NCBI RefSeq assembly: GCF_000382485.1
Contig: NZ_AORY01000012.1
Span: 124,001-188,000, forward strand
Direction: 5' to 3'
Length of the DNA stretch: 64,000 nucleotides
Source of the DNA: Sphingomonas sp. Mn802worker
GTDB taxonomy: Bacteria > Pseudomonadota > Alphaproteobacteria > Sphingomonadales > Sphingomonadaceae
The notes under the pieces are model-generated. The model was not told where the DNA came from. It ran no database searches and was given only the letters and a program-made list of their open reading frames with translations. Position 1 is the first letter of the stretch; every line of letters starts with the position of its first letter. A program made the position numbers and the translations under genes. This document shows positions 35,565-44,464 of the stretch, piece after piece.

Positions 35565-36160
35565 GTATCCATGTCCTCTTTTGTCCAGAGCCACGCGGCG
35601 CTCCGCCGTTGCCCTTGCTCGAACCGCGCTATGTCATCGCCGTGCAGTGCGAGGATGCGGCGCGTGTCGTTCCACCCGTTCAGCAATGCCTCGCGTCGGT
35701 CCTCGGCGATCTCGAACGTGAACAATCCCGACGGCGTCGCCACGGTCTGCGCGGTCAGATCGACGCGGATCACCGCATCGCGCACGGCCTCGCCGCGCAA
35801 CTCCGCTACGATCGCGGCACCAAGCCGGATCGGCAGGATGCCGTTGCGGAAACAATTCCCGTAGAAGATTTCACCGAAACTCTCCGCGATCAGCACGCGA
35901 AAGCTCAAGTCGTCCAGCGCCCAAGGCGCCTGTTCGCGGCTCGATCCGCAGCCGAAATTTGGCCCGGCGATCAGAATCGGTCGCGTATTGTCGGTGTGGA
36001 TCGGAAATTCAGGGTCGGTGCGCCGATCGGCAAAGGCATAGGCGCCCAATCCCTTCTTGGCGGTAATCAGCAGGAACCGCGCAGGGTAAATGATGTCGGT
36101 GTCGACATCAGCCTCTGGCAGCGACACCGCCTGCCCTTCGACGACCGACAGCGCCCTCAT
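35561..36160 (-). CDS. Aconitase/IPMI-type hydratase small subunit (LeuD-like, copy 1)
   Basis: 199 aa swivel-domain protein: VDTDIIYPARFLLITAKKG at the N-terminus and GPNFGCGSSREQAPWAL (Gly-Cys-Gly-Ser-Ser-Arg, substrate-binding) near residue 75, ending with a helical tail. It lacks the FFDWRY-type segment of true LeuD and is closer in layout to dimethylmaleate or homoaconitate-type small subunits. Works with the large subunit next to it (stop overlap ATGA). Predicted to hydrate a cis-unsaturated, branched dicarboxylate. Not a complete leucine operon, so leucine synthesis is unlikely. Confidence 0.85.
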   Translation of the reverse strand: MRALSVVEGQAVSLPEADVDTDIIYPARFLLITAKKGLGAYAFADRRTDPEFPIHTDNTRPILIAGPNFGCGSSREQAPWALDDLSFRVLIAESFGEIFYGNCFRNGILPIRLGAAIVAELRGEAVRDAVIRVDLTAQTVATPSGLFTFEIAEDRREALLNGWNDTRRILALHGDDIARFEQGQRRSAAWLWTKEDMDT

Positions 36161-37533
36161 GTCACCACGTCCCGCACGTCGACGATCCTCCCGGCCAACG
36201 CGGCCGCCGCGACCATCGCCGGGCTCATCAGGTGCGTTCGCGCGCCGACACCCTGCCGTCCCTCGAAATTGCGGTTCGAGGTTGAGGCGCAGCGCGCACC
36301 CGGCGGCAGGCGGTCATCGTTCATCGCCACGCACAGCGAGCATCCGGGCTCCCGCCATTCAAAACCGGCGCGCAGGAAAATCTGGTCGAGCCCCTCCGCC
36401 TCTGCCGCCGCCTTGACCCGCATCGACCCCGGCACGACCATCGCGCGCACGCCGGGTGCGACTTGACCATGTTGAGCGATCGCGGCGGCGGCGCGCAGGT
36501 CATCCAGCCGCCCATTGGTGCAACTGCCGATAAACGCATGGTCGATCGCCAGTCCGACGATCGGCGCTCCCCGCTCTACCCCCATATAGCGCATTGCTTT
36601 CGACAACTGCTCGCCCGCGGGCAGGGTCGCGCCGACGGGCAGGACCTGATCCGGGCTGGTGCCGAAGGTGACATGCGGTGCGATCCGCTCGACCGCGATC
36701 GCGATCTCGCGGTCGAACGTCGCATCCGCGTCGCTGGACAGCGTGCGCCAATATGCCAGCGCTGCGCTCCAATCGTCGCCGGCGGGTGCCCGCGGTCGGT
36801 CGCGCAGATACGCGAATGTCGTCTCGTCCGGTGCGACGATCCCGGTGCGGGCTCCGGCTTCGATCGTCATGTTGCAAAGCGTCATGCGACCTTCCATCGA
36901 CAAGGCCCGGACCGCCTCGCCGGCATATTCGACCGCGTAACCGGTCGCACCCGACGCGCCCACCGCCGCAATGAACGCGAGCGCCATGTCCTTCGCGCTC
37001 ACCCCGCGCGGCAATCGCCCGGTGAAGCTGACGCGCATGGTCCGCGCTCTGGACTGCCACAGCGTCTGCGTCGCCATTACGGTGCTGCACTCCGACGCAC
37101 CGATCCCGAACGCCAGCGCGCCGAACGCGCCGTGCGTGCTGGTATGGCTGTCCCCGCATACCAGCGTGATACCGGGCAGCGTGAAGCCCTGTTCCGGGCC
37201 GATCACATGGACGATCCCCTGATCGTCGCCGGCCAGCGGCAGATATTCGATCCCGAACGCGGCGCAATTGCGCTCCAGCAGCGCGACCTGCGCTGCCGCC
37301 TGATCGTCCTCGATCGGCGCATCGCGATCGTGGGTCGGCACGCTGTGATCGGCGACCGCCAGTTGCGTCACCGGACGGCGCACACGCAGATCGTCCTCGC
37401 GCAGCGCCTCGAAACTCTGCGGCGTCGACACTTCGTGCAACAGGTGGCGGTCGATGTAGAGCAGCGCCTTGTCGCCCGCCTCCGCCACGACATGCGCATC
37501 CCACAATTTGTCGTACAGCGTGCGCGCCATCAT
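36157..37533 (-). CDS. Aconitase/IPMI-type hydratase large subunit (LeuC-like, copy 1)
   Basis: 458 aa. Fe-S ligands: FIGSCTNGRLDDL (Cys) and EPGCSLCVAMNDD (C-x-x-C), plus HTSTHGAFGALAFGIGASE and a long N-terminal domain with VADHSVPTHDRDAP. Assembles a [4Fe-4S] cluster and pairs with the LeuD-like subunit that overlaps its end. The first two codons are both ATG (37533, 37530). Positioned after a polysaccharide-deacetylase-fold gene in the same operon; probable substrate is a substituted maleate or fumarate derivative. Confidence 0.88.
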   Translation of the reverse strand: MMARTLYDKLWDAHVVAEAGDKALLYIDRHLLHEVSTPQSFEALREDDLRVRRPVTQLAVADHSVPTHDRDAPIEDDQAAAQVALLERNCAAFGIEYLPLAGDDQGIVHVIGPEQGFTLPGITLVCGDSHTSTHGAFGALAFGIGASECSTVMATQTLWQSRARTMRVSFTGRLPRGVSAKDMALAFIAAVGASGATGYAVEYAGEAVRALSMEGRMTLCNMTIEAGARTGIVAPDETTFAYLRDRPRAPAGDDWSAALAYWRTLSSDADATFDREIAIAVERIAPHVTFGTSPDQVLPVGATLPAGEQLSKAMRYMGVERGAPIVGLAIDHAFIGSCTNGRLDDLRAAAAIAQHGQVAPGVRAMVVPGSMRVKAAAEAEGLDQIFLRAGFEWREPGCSLCVAMNDDRLPPGARCASTSNRNFEGRQGVGARTHLMSPAMVAAAALAGRIVDVRDVVT

Positions 37534-37535
37534 CG

Positions 37536-38465
37536 TCAGTCCAGCTGCGCGCCCGCCGCCGCCGCAATTTCGGCACCGGTCGCGAACGCGTTGCCGGGCT
37601 GCTCGGCCAGCCAGCCGATCAGCGCGTCGAACTCGTCCATCCGATACGGCAGCCCGGTGATGTACGGCGTCACGTTCAACGCCAGCATCCGCCCGCCTCC
37701 AGTCGCGGCCGCCTCGTCCCGCAACCAGGTGAAGGCATCGCGCATCTGCTCGCAGTAGCTCGCCATCGATTGCTGCTGTACGGTCAGGATCTGCCGGTCG
37801 GACAGTTCATGGTTCAGCGGCAGGTTGAGGATTGGCCCTCTACGCGTCGTCATGCGATACGGCAGGTCGTCGTTGACCCAGTCGCATTGATAGGCGAGCC
37901 CCGCCTCCGCGAGCAGCGCGGACGTGTTGAAAGATTGCGACCGCGCGATCGACAGCCAGCCGCCCGGCCGCGTTCCCGTCACGTGCTCGATCCCGTCCAG
38001 CGTTGCGGCGATCATCGCACGTTCCTCGTCCTCAGGCACGCCGGTCGCGATCGTCGCGTTCATGTCGGTCGCATGCGCGACGATCTCATGCCCACCCGCC
38101 ACGATATCGCGCACCAGTGTCGGATACCGCGCCGCGATCGCGCTGTTCATTGCGACACTCGCCCGCGCGCCGACCCGTCCCAGTGCGTCTAGGAGGCGGT
38201 AGATGCCGACGCGGCTGCCGTAATCGCGCGAGGTATAGTGGCGGTAATCGGGATAGGCGGTCTGCATGTGCCCGGGCGCCAGGAACGGCTTGGCATCGGG
38301 CAGGATCGGGAACCATTCCAGATCGATGACAACCCAGGTCACGACCGTGCTGCCGTTCGGCCAGCTGATCGGCGGACGCTTGAACAGGTTGGACCAGCGA
38401 TACAGATCGTGATCCATCCCCTCGCGGCGGTGCGGATAGTCGAAATAGGTCGGATCGAGCGTCAT
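37536..38465 (-). CDS. Polysaccharide-deacetylase-fold hydrolase (PuuE-like), copy 1
   Basis: 309 aa. Family segments: TVVTWVVIDLEWF (first strand with Asp), GHEIVAHATDMNATIATG (His motif), THVTGTRPGGWLSIARSQ-type region (HVTGTRPGGWLSI), and LMQ-like end replaced by NVTPYITGLPYRMDEF. The fold is that of the NodB/allantoinase PuuE group, members of which hydrolyse C-N bonds in amides, ureides and, as I recall, cyclic imides. No signal peptide, so not a cell-wall deacetylase. It overlaps its paralogue by ATGA and is 2 bp before LeuC copy 1. Confidence 0.82.
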   Translation of the reverse strand: MTLDPTYFDYPHRREGMDHDLYRWSNLFKRPPISWPNGSTVVTWVVIDLEWFPILPDAKPFLAPGHMQTAYPDYRHYTSRDYGSRVGIYRLLDALGRVGARASVAMNSAIAARYPTLVRDIVAGGHEIVAHATDMNATIATGVPEDEERAMIAATLDGIEHVTGTRPGGWLSIARSQSFNTSALLAEAGLAYQCDWVNDDLPYRMTTRRGPILNLPLNHELSDRQILTVQQQSMASYCEQMRDAFTWLRDEAAATGGGRMLALNVTPYITGLPYRMDEFDALIGWLAEQPGNAFATGAEIAAAAGAQLD

Positions 38466-39355
38466 GCCTGCGCTCCTGCGCCGCGGGCGAGATAATGGTC
38501 GGCGATGTCACCCGACCGCGTGATCCAGGCACGACCATCGGCGGCGATATGGCGCAGCACCTCCTCGAACGCGCCGATCCGATGCGGCTGGCCGATCAGG
38601 TAGCTGTGCAGCGGGATGCACATAACAGTGCCGCTTTCCGCTCCTTCGGCGGCGAGCCGATCGTATTGCCGGATCAGCGTCTGCGCATATTCGCGCGGGC
38701 TCATGTTGTAGACGAAGAAGCCGTAATGGTCGTTGACCTCAAGGCTGTACGGCATCGAGATCAACCGCCCGCTCTTCGTCACAACCGGCATGGGCTGATC
38801 GTCGTGATACAGGTCGCAGGTATAGCTCATGCCGTATTCGGCGATCAGGTCGAGCGTGCGCGTCGTATGTGTCAGCGCCGGCGCCAGCCAGCCCTTGATC
38901 GTCTGCCCGGTCGCCTCGCGCACCGTGCGGATCGAATCCTCGATGATCAGGCGCTCCTGCGCCTCGTCCATCCCGTAGCTGTAGCGCGTGTTGTAGATGC
39001 CGTGTGAGAAGAACTCCCAGCCGAGCTGGTTGGCGTGCGCCACCACTTCGGGGATGTGCTGGCACAAGGCGACCGACAGCGAGACCGATCCCTTGAACCC
39101 GTGCTTTTCCATCAACTCGGCCATGCGCCAATGACCGACGCGGTTGGCGTAATCGCGGTGCGAATAACCGACCACGTCCGGGTGCGGCTTGGGCCAGCTC
39201 TTGCGATGCGGGTTGGCGGGCGGGGCCAGCTCGTAGAATTCGAGATTGGGCGACACCCATACCGCGACCGACTTTCCATCGGGCCATTCGATCTTCGGGC
39301 GCCCACGGTACGGTTGGTAATCGTACAGGCCGGGGTCCGCCGCATGCTCGTGCAT
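38462..39355 (-). CDS. Polysaccharide-deacetylase-fold hydrolase (PuuE-like), copy 2
   Basis: 297 aa, MHEHAADPGLYDYQPYRGRP at the start. Contains SVAVWVSPNLEFYEL, LGWEFFSHGIYNTRYSYGM (His motif; TRYSYGMDEAQE follows), TGQTIKGWLAPALTHTTRT and PLHSYLIGQPHRIGAFEEV near the C-terminus. Like copy 1 it has no signal peptide. ATG 39355 overlaps the stop of the cysteine hydrolase gene as ATGA. Divergent sequences of the two copies suggest different substrates or a heteromeric enzyme. Same class of amide/imide hydrolase as copy 1. Confidence 0.82.
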   Translation of the reverse strand: MHEHAADPGLYDYQPYRGRPKIEWPDGKSVAVWVSPNLEFYELAPPANPHRKSWPKPHPDVVGYSHRDYANRVGHWRMAELMEKHGFKGSVSLSVALCQHIPEVVAHANQLGWEFFSHGIYNTRYSYGMDEAQERLIIEDSIRTVREATGQTIKGWLAPALTHTTRTLDLIAEYGMSYTCDLYHDDQPMPVVTKSGRLISMPYSLEVNDHYGFFVYNMSPREYAQTLIRQYDRLAAEGAESGTVMCIPLHSYLIGQPHRIGAFEEVLRHIAADGRAWITRSGDIADHYLARGAGAQA

Positions 39356-40035
39356 CAGCGTGCCTCCAGCCAGTCGATCACCGTGTGCACCGGCTCGACA
39401 TCGGCATATTTGATCGCGAGGTCGGTCAGGTTCGCGAAGTGGAAGCTCTCGTGCTTGTCGGCGCAAGTCTCGATCGGCACGATCGTGCGATATCCGCGCG
39501 ACAATGCATCCACCGCGGTCGCGCGCACGCAGCCCGACGTGGAGCCGCCGGTCACGACCACGGTGTCGACGCCGTGGAAGACGAGCAATGATTGCAGCGG
39601 CGTCTCAAAAAAGGCGGACGGCATCCGCTTGTTGTAGACCGCATCCGCCGGATCGATCGCGCAACGGTCGTCAAAGGCGTGGCGGCGACTGCCGTATTTG
39701 ATGTTCTGCAACGAATCGGGCGTGTCGGTGCGCGTGCCCCACACGCCGCAGTCCGACCCGTCCTCCGCATAAGCGACGCGCGTCCACACGACCGGCATCC
39801 CCTTTGCGCGGGCCAGGTTCGAGATCGTGTTGGTGTGCTCGATCTGCCGCGGATCGGTTTCGTACGCGGTCGCGAACTCGTCGATGCGGGTGTAGGCGCA
39901 CTGGAAGTCGACGTTGACGATCGCCAGCTTGCTGCCGAACCCGAACTTGGCCCGACCGGGCTTGGCGATCGTTTCCTCGAACAACTGACGCGCGGTCTTG
40001 TTGTCGCAAACCATCTTTGTGCCGACGATTGTCAC
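39355..40035 (-). CDS. Isochorismatase-fold cysteine hydrolase (half-amidase-like)
   Basis: 226 aa. Catalytic triad visible: Asp43 (NVDFQ), Lys136 (VYNKRMPSAFF) and Cys169 (TSGCVRATAV), as in N-carbamoylsarcosine amidase and maleamate amidohydrolase (NicF). ADKHESFHFANLTDLAIKYADV is typical for the group. Would release ammonia from an open-chain amide. Overlaps its neighbours (ATGA both sides) in a rigid operon, right after the HMG-CoA-lyase-like gene. Consistent with deamidation after ring opening; substrate not proven. Confidence 0.87.
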   Translation of the reverse strand: MTIVGTKMVCDNKTARQLFEETIAKPGRAKFGFGSKLAIVNVDFQCAYTRIDEFATAYETDPRQIEHTNTISNLARAKGMPVVWTRVAYAEDGSDCGVWGTRTDTPDSLQNIKYGSRRHAFDDRCAIDPADAVYNKRMPSAFFETPLQSLLVFHGVDTVVVTGGSTSGCVRATAVDALSRGYRTIVPIETCADKHESFHFANLTDLAIKYADVEPVHTVIDWLEAR

Positions 40036-40988
40036 GCGCGTGCTCCTTCGTTGATCGAACGATTGCTGCTAGCGGGCCGGAAACCGAGCGGCAGGCCGGC
40101 AAGCGGGGTAAAGCCGTAAAGCGGCTCGTCGCCCAGCGCCGCCGCCACCTGTTCGCGCACCGCAAACAGTTTCTCCAGGTCGATGCCGGTGCGCACGCCC
40201 ATCGCTTCGAACATGAACACCAGATCCTCGGTCACGATGTTGCCGCTCGCACCCGGCGCGAACGGGCAACCGCCGACCCCGCCCAGCGAACTGTCGAACG
40301 TAGTCAGCCCAACCTCGTAGGCCGCCAGCGCGTTGGCGAGGCCGAGTCCCCGCGTGTTGTGCAGGTGAATACCCGTCAGCGCGCCCCGACCGAGCGCCGA
40401 CCATAGCGCGGCGATCATCGACTTGACCGCGGCGGGATCAGCATAGCCTGTCGTGTCCGCCAGCCCGACTTCGTCGCAGCCAGCCGCCATCAATGCCTCG
40501 GCCAGCGCCACCACCTTCACCTGCGGCACCTCGCCCTCGATCGTGCAACCGAACGCGGTCGACAGGCTTCCTTCAAAATGCGGCCGCCGCTCCGCCGGCA
40601 GATCGCGGATCAGCGCCGCAATGCTACGCGCCTCCTCGATCACCTGCGCGTGCGTACGGCGCAAATTGGCTAGGCTATGCGACTCGCTGCACGACAGCGG
40701 CAGCGTGATCTTATGCGCACCCGCTGCGATCGCGTTTTCCGCACCGCGCGCATTGGGCACCAGCGCTGCGACCGTAAGTCCGGGAATGCCGACCGCGTAG
40801 CGGACGATTTCCGCCGTGTCCGCCAGTTGAGGCAGCAGTTTCGGCGGTACGAAACTGCCGACCTCGATCTCGGACACGCCCGCTGCGACCGCGCCGTCGA
40901 TCCACGCCTTTTTCGCCGCCGTGGGGATCGTCGCATCGATGCTCTGCAATCCGTCGCGCGGACCGACTTCGCTGATCAAAACGTCCAT
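40032..40988 (-). CDS. HMG-CoA lyase family protein
   Basis: 318 aa TIM-barrel DRE-TIM lyase. ISEVGPRDGLQSI (metal-binding Asp and catalytic Arg), SFVPPKLLPQLAD, GIHLHNTRGLGLANALAA, and SSLGGVGGCPFAPGASGN, the HMG-CoA lyase signature with the catalytic Cys, near residue 235. Cleaves 3-hydroxy-3-methylglutaryl-CoA or a related 3-hydroxyacyl-CoA such as citramalyl-CoA. First gene of the leftward operon; its promoter region is shared with the CoA-transferase gene. ATG 40988 gives the normal MDVLISEVGPRDGL start. Confidence 0.9.
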   Translation of the reverse strand: MDVLISEVGPRDGLQSIDATIPTAAKKAWIDGAVAAGVSEIEVGSFVPPKLLPQLADTAEIVRYAVGIPGLTVAALVPNARGAENAIAAGAHKITLPLSCSESHSLANLRRTHAQVIEEARSIAALIRDLPAERRPHFEGSLSTAFGCTIEGEVPQVKVVALAEALMAAGCDEVGLADTTGYADPAAVKSMIAALWSALGRGALTGIHLHNTRGLGLANALAAYEVGLTTFDSSLGGVGGCPFAPGASGNIVTEDLVFMFEAMGVRTGIDLEKLFAVREQVAAALGDEPLYGFTPLAGLPLGFRPASSNRSINEGARA

Positions 40989-41011
40989 GGCGACATTCCT
41001 AGCTTGATCCC

Positions 41012-41036
41012 AATTGTATTGTCCATATATCAAATG
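41012..41036. promoter_or_regulatory. Operator-like box, site b, in the divergent promoter region
   Basis: AATTGTATTGT, two bases, ATATATCAAATG. Lies between the divergent HMGL-like and CaiB-like genes, 24 bp upstream of the former and 33 upstream of the latter start. Eleven bases match exactly the box at 60,561 (reverse strand) and twelve match the box at 52,555 (reverse strand). Confidence 0.6.
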
Positions 41037-41068
41037 TGCCTGACGGCGGGGCGTCGTTCGGGAGGGGC

Positions 41069-42313
41069 ATGATGGTGGCAGACGATCTAAAGGGGCTCCC
41101 CCTCGCGGGGATCAAGGTTGTTGAATTCAGCCACATGGTAATGGGCCCGCTGACGGGCGCGGTGCTGGCCGACCTTGGGGCCGACGTGGTGAAGGTGGAG
41201 CCGATCGGCGGCGACAACACGCGTCGTCTGCTGGGTTCGGGTTCGGGTTATTTCCCGATGTTCAACCGCAACAAGCGCAGCATCTGCATCGACCTGAAAA
41301 GCGTTGCCGGGCGCGATGCCGCGATCCGCCTGGTGCGCGGGGCGGACGTGGTGATCGAGAATTATCGACCCGGCGCGCTCGACAAGCTTGGCCTTGGGGC
41401 GGAGGCATTGCGCAAGGTCAACCCCGACCTGATCTATTGTTCGACCAAGGGGTTCCTGACCGGCCCGTACGAGCATCGTTCGGCGCTTGATGAAGTCGCG
41501 CAGATGATGGGCGGTCTCGCCTACATGACCGGGCCGCCGGGTCGTCCGCTGCGTGCGGGCGCATCGGTGATCGACATCGCAGGCGGCATGTTCGGCGCGA
41601 TCGGCATCCTTGCAACGCTGCTCGCGCGCACCAGGGGCGACGGCGGCGCATCGGTGCGCGCGTCGCTGTTCGAGACCACGGCCTTCATGGTCGGGCAGCA
41701 TATGGCGCAGATGGCCGTCACCGGTCAGGCCGCCGCTCCGATGCCCAACCGCATCTCTGCCTGGGCGATCTATGACGTGTTCGAGACGCTCAATCCCGAC
41801 GAGCTGCTATTCGTCGGCGTGGTCAGCGACGGGCAGTGGAAAAGCTTCACCGCCGCGTTCGATCTGGGCGAGGTCGGCCGCGACCCGCGCTTCGCGACCA
41901 ACAATGAACGCGTGCTCGCCCGCGAAACGATCGTACCGGTCGTGCGCGCGATCATGGCGCAGCACAGCCGCGCCGAGCTGCTCGATCGCCTGGAGCGCGC
42001 GGGCGTCGCCTTCGCACCGATTGCCCGGCCGCAGGACCTGTTCGACGATCCGCACCTCAACGCCAGCGGCGGACTGGTCGACCTGACGCTCAACGATGGC
42101 CGCGCGATCCGCTTGCCCGCGCTGCCGCTGGAGATCGATGGTCGCATTCCGGGCGTCCGCCGCGACCTGCCGCATCCCGGTGAAGACGGCGAGGATGTCC
42201 TGCGTGACTTCGGTTTCGGCGCGACCGAGATCGCCGCCCTGCACGAAAGCGGTGCGATCGGTACTCTGGCTAAGTCTGTTCGCGATCTCGCCGGGCAAGA
42301 GCAGACCGCATGA
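41069..42313 (+). CDS. CaiB/BaiF CoA-transferase family protein
   Basis: 414 aa. LAGIKVVEFSHMVMGPLTGAVLADLGADVVKVEP is the family N-terminal motif, followed by NRNKRSICIDLKS and the acceptor Asp region IDIAGGMFGAIGIL, and FAPIARPQDLFDDPH near the end. These enzymes transfer CoA between acids via an aspartyl-CoA intermediate. With the HMG-CoA-lyase-like enzyme next door this suggests CoA activation then lyase cleavage of a citramalate-like acid. GGGAGGGG precedes ATG 41069 (41072 alternative). Start of the rightward operon; ends in an ATGA overlap with LeuC copy 2. Confidence 0.9.
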   Translation: MMVADDLKGLPLAGIKVVEFSHMVMGPLTGAVLADLGADVVKVEPIGGDNTRRLLGSGSGYFPMFNRNKRSICIDLKSVAGRDAAIRLVRGADVVIENYRPGALDKLGLGAEALRKVNPDLIYCSTKGFLTGPYEHRSALDEVAQMMGGLAYMTGPPGRPLRAGASVIDIAGGMFGAIGILATLLARTRGDGGASVRASLFETTAFMVGQHMAQMAVTGQAAAPMPNRISAWAIYDVFETLNPDELLFVGVVSDGQWKSFTAAFDLGEVGRDPRFATNNERVLARETIVPVVRAIMAQHSRAELLDRLERAGVAFAPIARPQDLFDDPHLNASGGLVDLTLNDGRAIRLPALPLEIDGRIPGVRRDLPHPGEDGEDVLRDFGFGATEIAALHESGAIGTLAKSVRDLAGQEQTA

Positions 42314-43755
42314 CGGCAGCGCCGCATGGCGGCGACGGCGGGACACCGCGCACGCTGGCCGGAATGATCTGGGACGCGCACGTCGTCTGCCCGTTGAGCG
42401 GCGATACCGCGCTGCTCGCGATTGATCGCTTGCTGCTGCACGAGCGCACCGGCGGGGTTGCGCTGCGCAGCCTGGACGAGGCCGGACGAAGCGTGCTGGC
42501 GCCGGCGCAAGTGTTCGCAACCATGGACCACATCGTCGATACCTTCCCCGGCCGTAGCGACGATACGCTGATGCCGACCGGCAAGGCGTTTTTGACGATC
42601 ACACGCGACGGCGCGCGGCGGCACGGCATCACCCTGTTCGACCTGCACGATCCGCGTCAGGGCATCGTCCACGTCATCTCGCCCGAGCAGGGCATCGTGC
42701 TGCCCGGCGCAACGCTGACCTGTCCCGACAGCCACACCTGTACGCAGGGCGCGTTCGGCGCGCTCGCTTGGGGAATCGGCTCCAGCGAGGCGGAACATGC
42801 GCTGGCGACCATGACGCTCCGGGTCGAGCGGCCGCTGGACATGCGGATCACGATCACCGGACAACTTGGGCTTGGCGTGACCGCAAAGGATCTGGCGCTC
42901 CATATCGTCCGCCGGCTCGGCTCCGGCGGCGCGAAGCGGCACGTGGTCGAGTTCGCCGGTCCGGCGGTGACCGCGCTCAACATGGAAGCGCGCATGACCT
43001 TGTGCAACATGGCGACCGAGCTTGCCGCCTTCGGTGCGATCATCGCCCCCGATGACAAGACCTTCGCCTATCTGCGCGATTGTCCGTTCGCGCCCAAAGG
43101 CGCTGCGTGGGATGCCGCCGTCGCCGAGTGGCGCCTGCTCGCCAGCCAGGACGGCGCACCGTTCGCGGTCGAGCACGTGATCGACGCCGCCGAGGTCGCG
43201 CCGATGGTCACCTGGGGCACCAGCCCGCAGCACGGCGTTCCGCTCGATGCGGCAGTGCCGGTGTTCGAGGCGCTCGACGGCTCGGTGGGACGCAGCGACT
43301 ATGACCGTGCGATCGCCTATATGGACGTGACGCCCGGGCGACCGGTTGAGGGGCTGCCGATCGATGCCGCCTTTATCGGCTCGTGCACCAACAGCCGGCT
43401 CTCCGACCTGCGCCGCGCCGCTGCGATCCTTGACGGGCGCACGGTCGCGCCCGGTATACGCGCGATCTGCGTACCCGGCTCGACGCAGGTGAAACAGGCC
43501 GCCGAACGCGAAGGGCTCGACGCGATCTTCCGATCCGCCGGGTTCGAGTGGCGCGAGGCGGGATGCTCGATGTGCTTCTTCGCCGGTGGCGAAAGCTTCG
43601 GCGCACAGGAGCGCGTGATCAGCTCGACCAACCGCAACTTCGAAAGCCGCCAGGGGCCAGGCACCCGCACGCACATCGCCTCGCCCGAAACGGTCGCCGC
43701 TTCCGCCATCGCCGGCGTGATCGCCGATCCGCGTAAACTGGAGCCGCTGGCATGA
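42310..43755 (+). CDS. Aconitase/IPMI-type hydratase large subunit (LeuC-like, copy 2)
   Basis: 481 aa, closest of the two pairs to true LeuC length. Fe-S ligands FIGSCTNSRLSDL and EAGCSMCFFAGGE, and STNRNFESRQGPGTRTH near the C-terminus. The N-terminal tail (MTAAPHGGDGGTPRTLAG) is a little extended. Partnered with the adjacent LeuD-like gene (ATGA overlap). Within the rightward operon after the CoA-transferase. No leuA or leuB is present, so I favour a catabolic branched-dicarboxylate hydratase over leucine synthesis. Confidence 0.88.
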   Translation: MTAAPHGGDGGTPRTLAGMIWDAHVVCPLSGDTALLAIDRLLLHERTGGVALRSLDEAGRSVLAPAQVFATMDHIVDTFPGRSDDTLMPTGKAFLTITRDGARRHGITLFDLHDPRQGIVHVISPEQGIVLPGATLTCPDSHTCTQGAFGALAWGIGSSEAEHALATMTLRVERPLDMRITITGQLGLGVTAKDLALHIVRRLGSGGAKRHVVEFAGPAVTALNMEARMTLCNMATELAAFGAIIAPDDKTFAYLRDCPFAPKGAAWDAAVAEWRLLASQDGAPFAVEHVIDAAEVAPMVTWGTSPQHGVPLDAAVPVFEALDGSVGRSDYDRAIAYMDVTPGRPVEGLPIDAAFIGSCTNSRLSDLRRAAAILDGRTVAPGIRAICVPGSTQVKQAAEREGLDAIFRSAGFEWREAGCSMCFFAGGESFGAQERVISSTNRNFESRQGPGTRTHIASPETVAASAIAGVIADPRKLEPLA

Positions 43756-44366
43756 CGCCGCTAGTACGCCTGACATCGATCGCGGCGCCGCTGCTGCGCG
43801 ACAATGTCGATACTGACGCGATCATTCCGTCGCGCGAGATGAAGTCGGTGTCGAAGACGGGACTGGCCGACGGCCTGTTCGCCGGTTGGCGCTACCGGAC
43901 GCCCGGTTCGCGCGATCCCGATCCGGCCTTCGTTCTCAACGCCTCGCGCTATGCGGGCGCGAAGATATTAGTGTCCGGCGCGAACTTTGGCTGCGGATCG
44001 AGCCGCGAACATGCCGTCTGGGCGCTGGCCGAATACGGCTTTCGCGTCGTGATCGCACCGTCGTTCAGCCCGATCTTTCAGGGAAATTGCGTGCGCAATG
44101 GCCTTGCGCCCGTCGTGCTGCCGAACGACGCGGTCACGGCGCTGGCGATGCTTGCAGAGGCCGGCACGCCGGTCGACGTCGACCTGTCGCGGATGACGGT
44201 CTCGGCCGGCGAAACGTCGTGGTCCTTCAGCCTTGAGGACGAGCCCCGCGTCATGCTGATGGAAGGGCTCGACGCGGTCGAGCTCACGCTCAAGAACCGC
44301 GCGGCGATCCAGGCTTTCCGCGCGGCCGATCGCACGGCGCGACCGTGGATCTATTTGGGCGAATAA
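43752..44366 (+). CDS. Aconitase/IPMI-type hydratase small subunit (LeuD-like, copy 2)
   Basis: 204 aa. DTDAIIPSREMKSVSKTGLADGLFAGWRY is the LeuD-type beginning, including the WRY segment, and GANFGCGSSREHAVWAL the swivel-domain signature. Thus this copy resembles isopropylmalate isomerase small subunits, unlike copy 1. Overlaps the large subunit gene by ATGA. Followed by a 98-bp gap with an operator-like box. Confidence 0.88.
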   Translation: MTPLVRLTSIAAPLLRDNVDTDAIIPSREMKSVSKTGLADGLFAGWRYRTPGSRDPDPAFVLNASRYAGAKILVSGANFGCGSSREHAVWALAEYGFRVVIAPSFSPIFQGNCVRNGLAPVVLPNDAVTALAMLAEAGTPVDVDLSRMTVSAGETSWSFSLEDEPRVMLMEGLDAVELTLKNRAAIQAFRAADRTARPWIYLGE

Positions 44367-44395
44367 GCCGCTACGTCGCACATGACGCTTGCAAT

Positions 44396-44418
44396 ATGTA
44401 CTAATTGTATATCAAATC
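44396..44418. promoter_or_regulatory. Operator-like box, site c
   Basis: TGTACT, six bases later TATATCAAAT, 46 bp upstream of the VOC gene. Shares the TATATCAAAT half with sites b and d. Confidence 0.5.
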
Positions 44419-44464
44419 ACAGCACGGTTGATCGTCGGTCGGCCTCGTCGGGGAGAGAAGGCGC

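Noticed and set aside
36463..37758. 431-aa rightward frame opposite LeuC copy 1
   Set aside because: Shadow with no family signature.
41770..43776. 668-aa leftward frame opposite CaiB/LeuC copy 2
   Set aside because: Antisense shadow of two certain genes in a high-G+C region.
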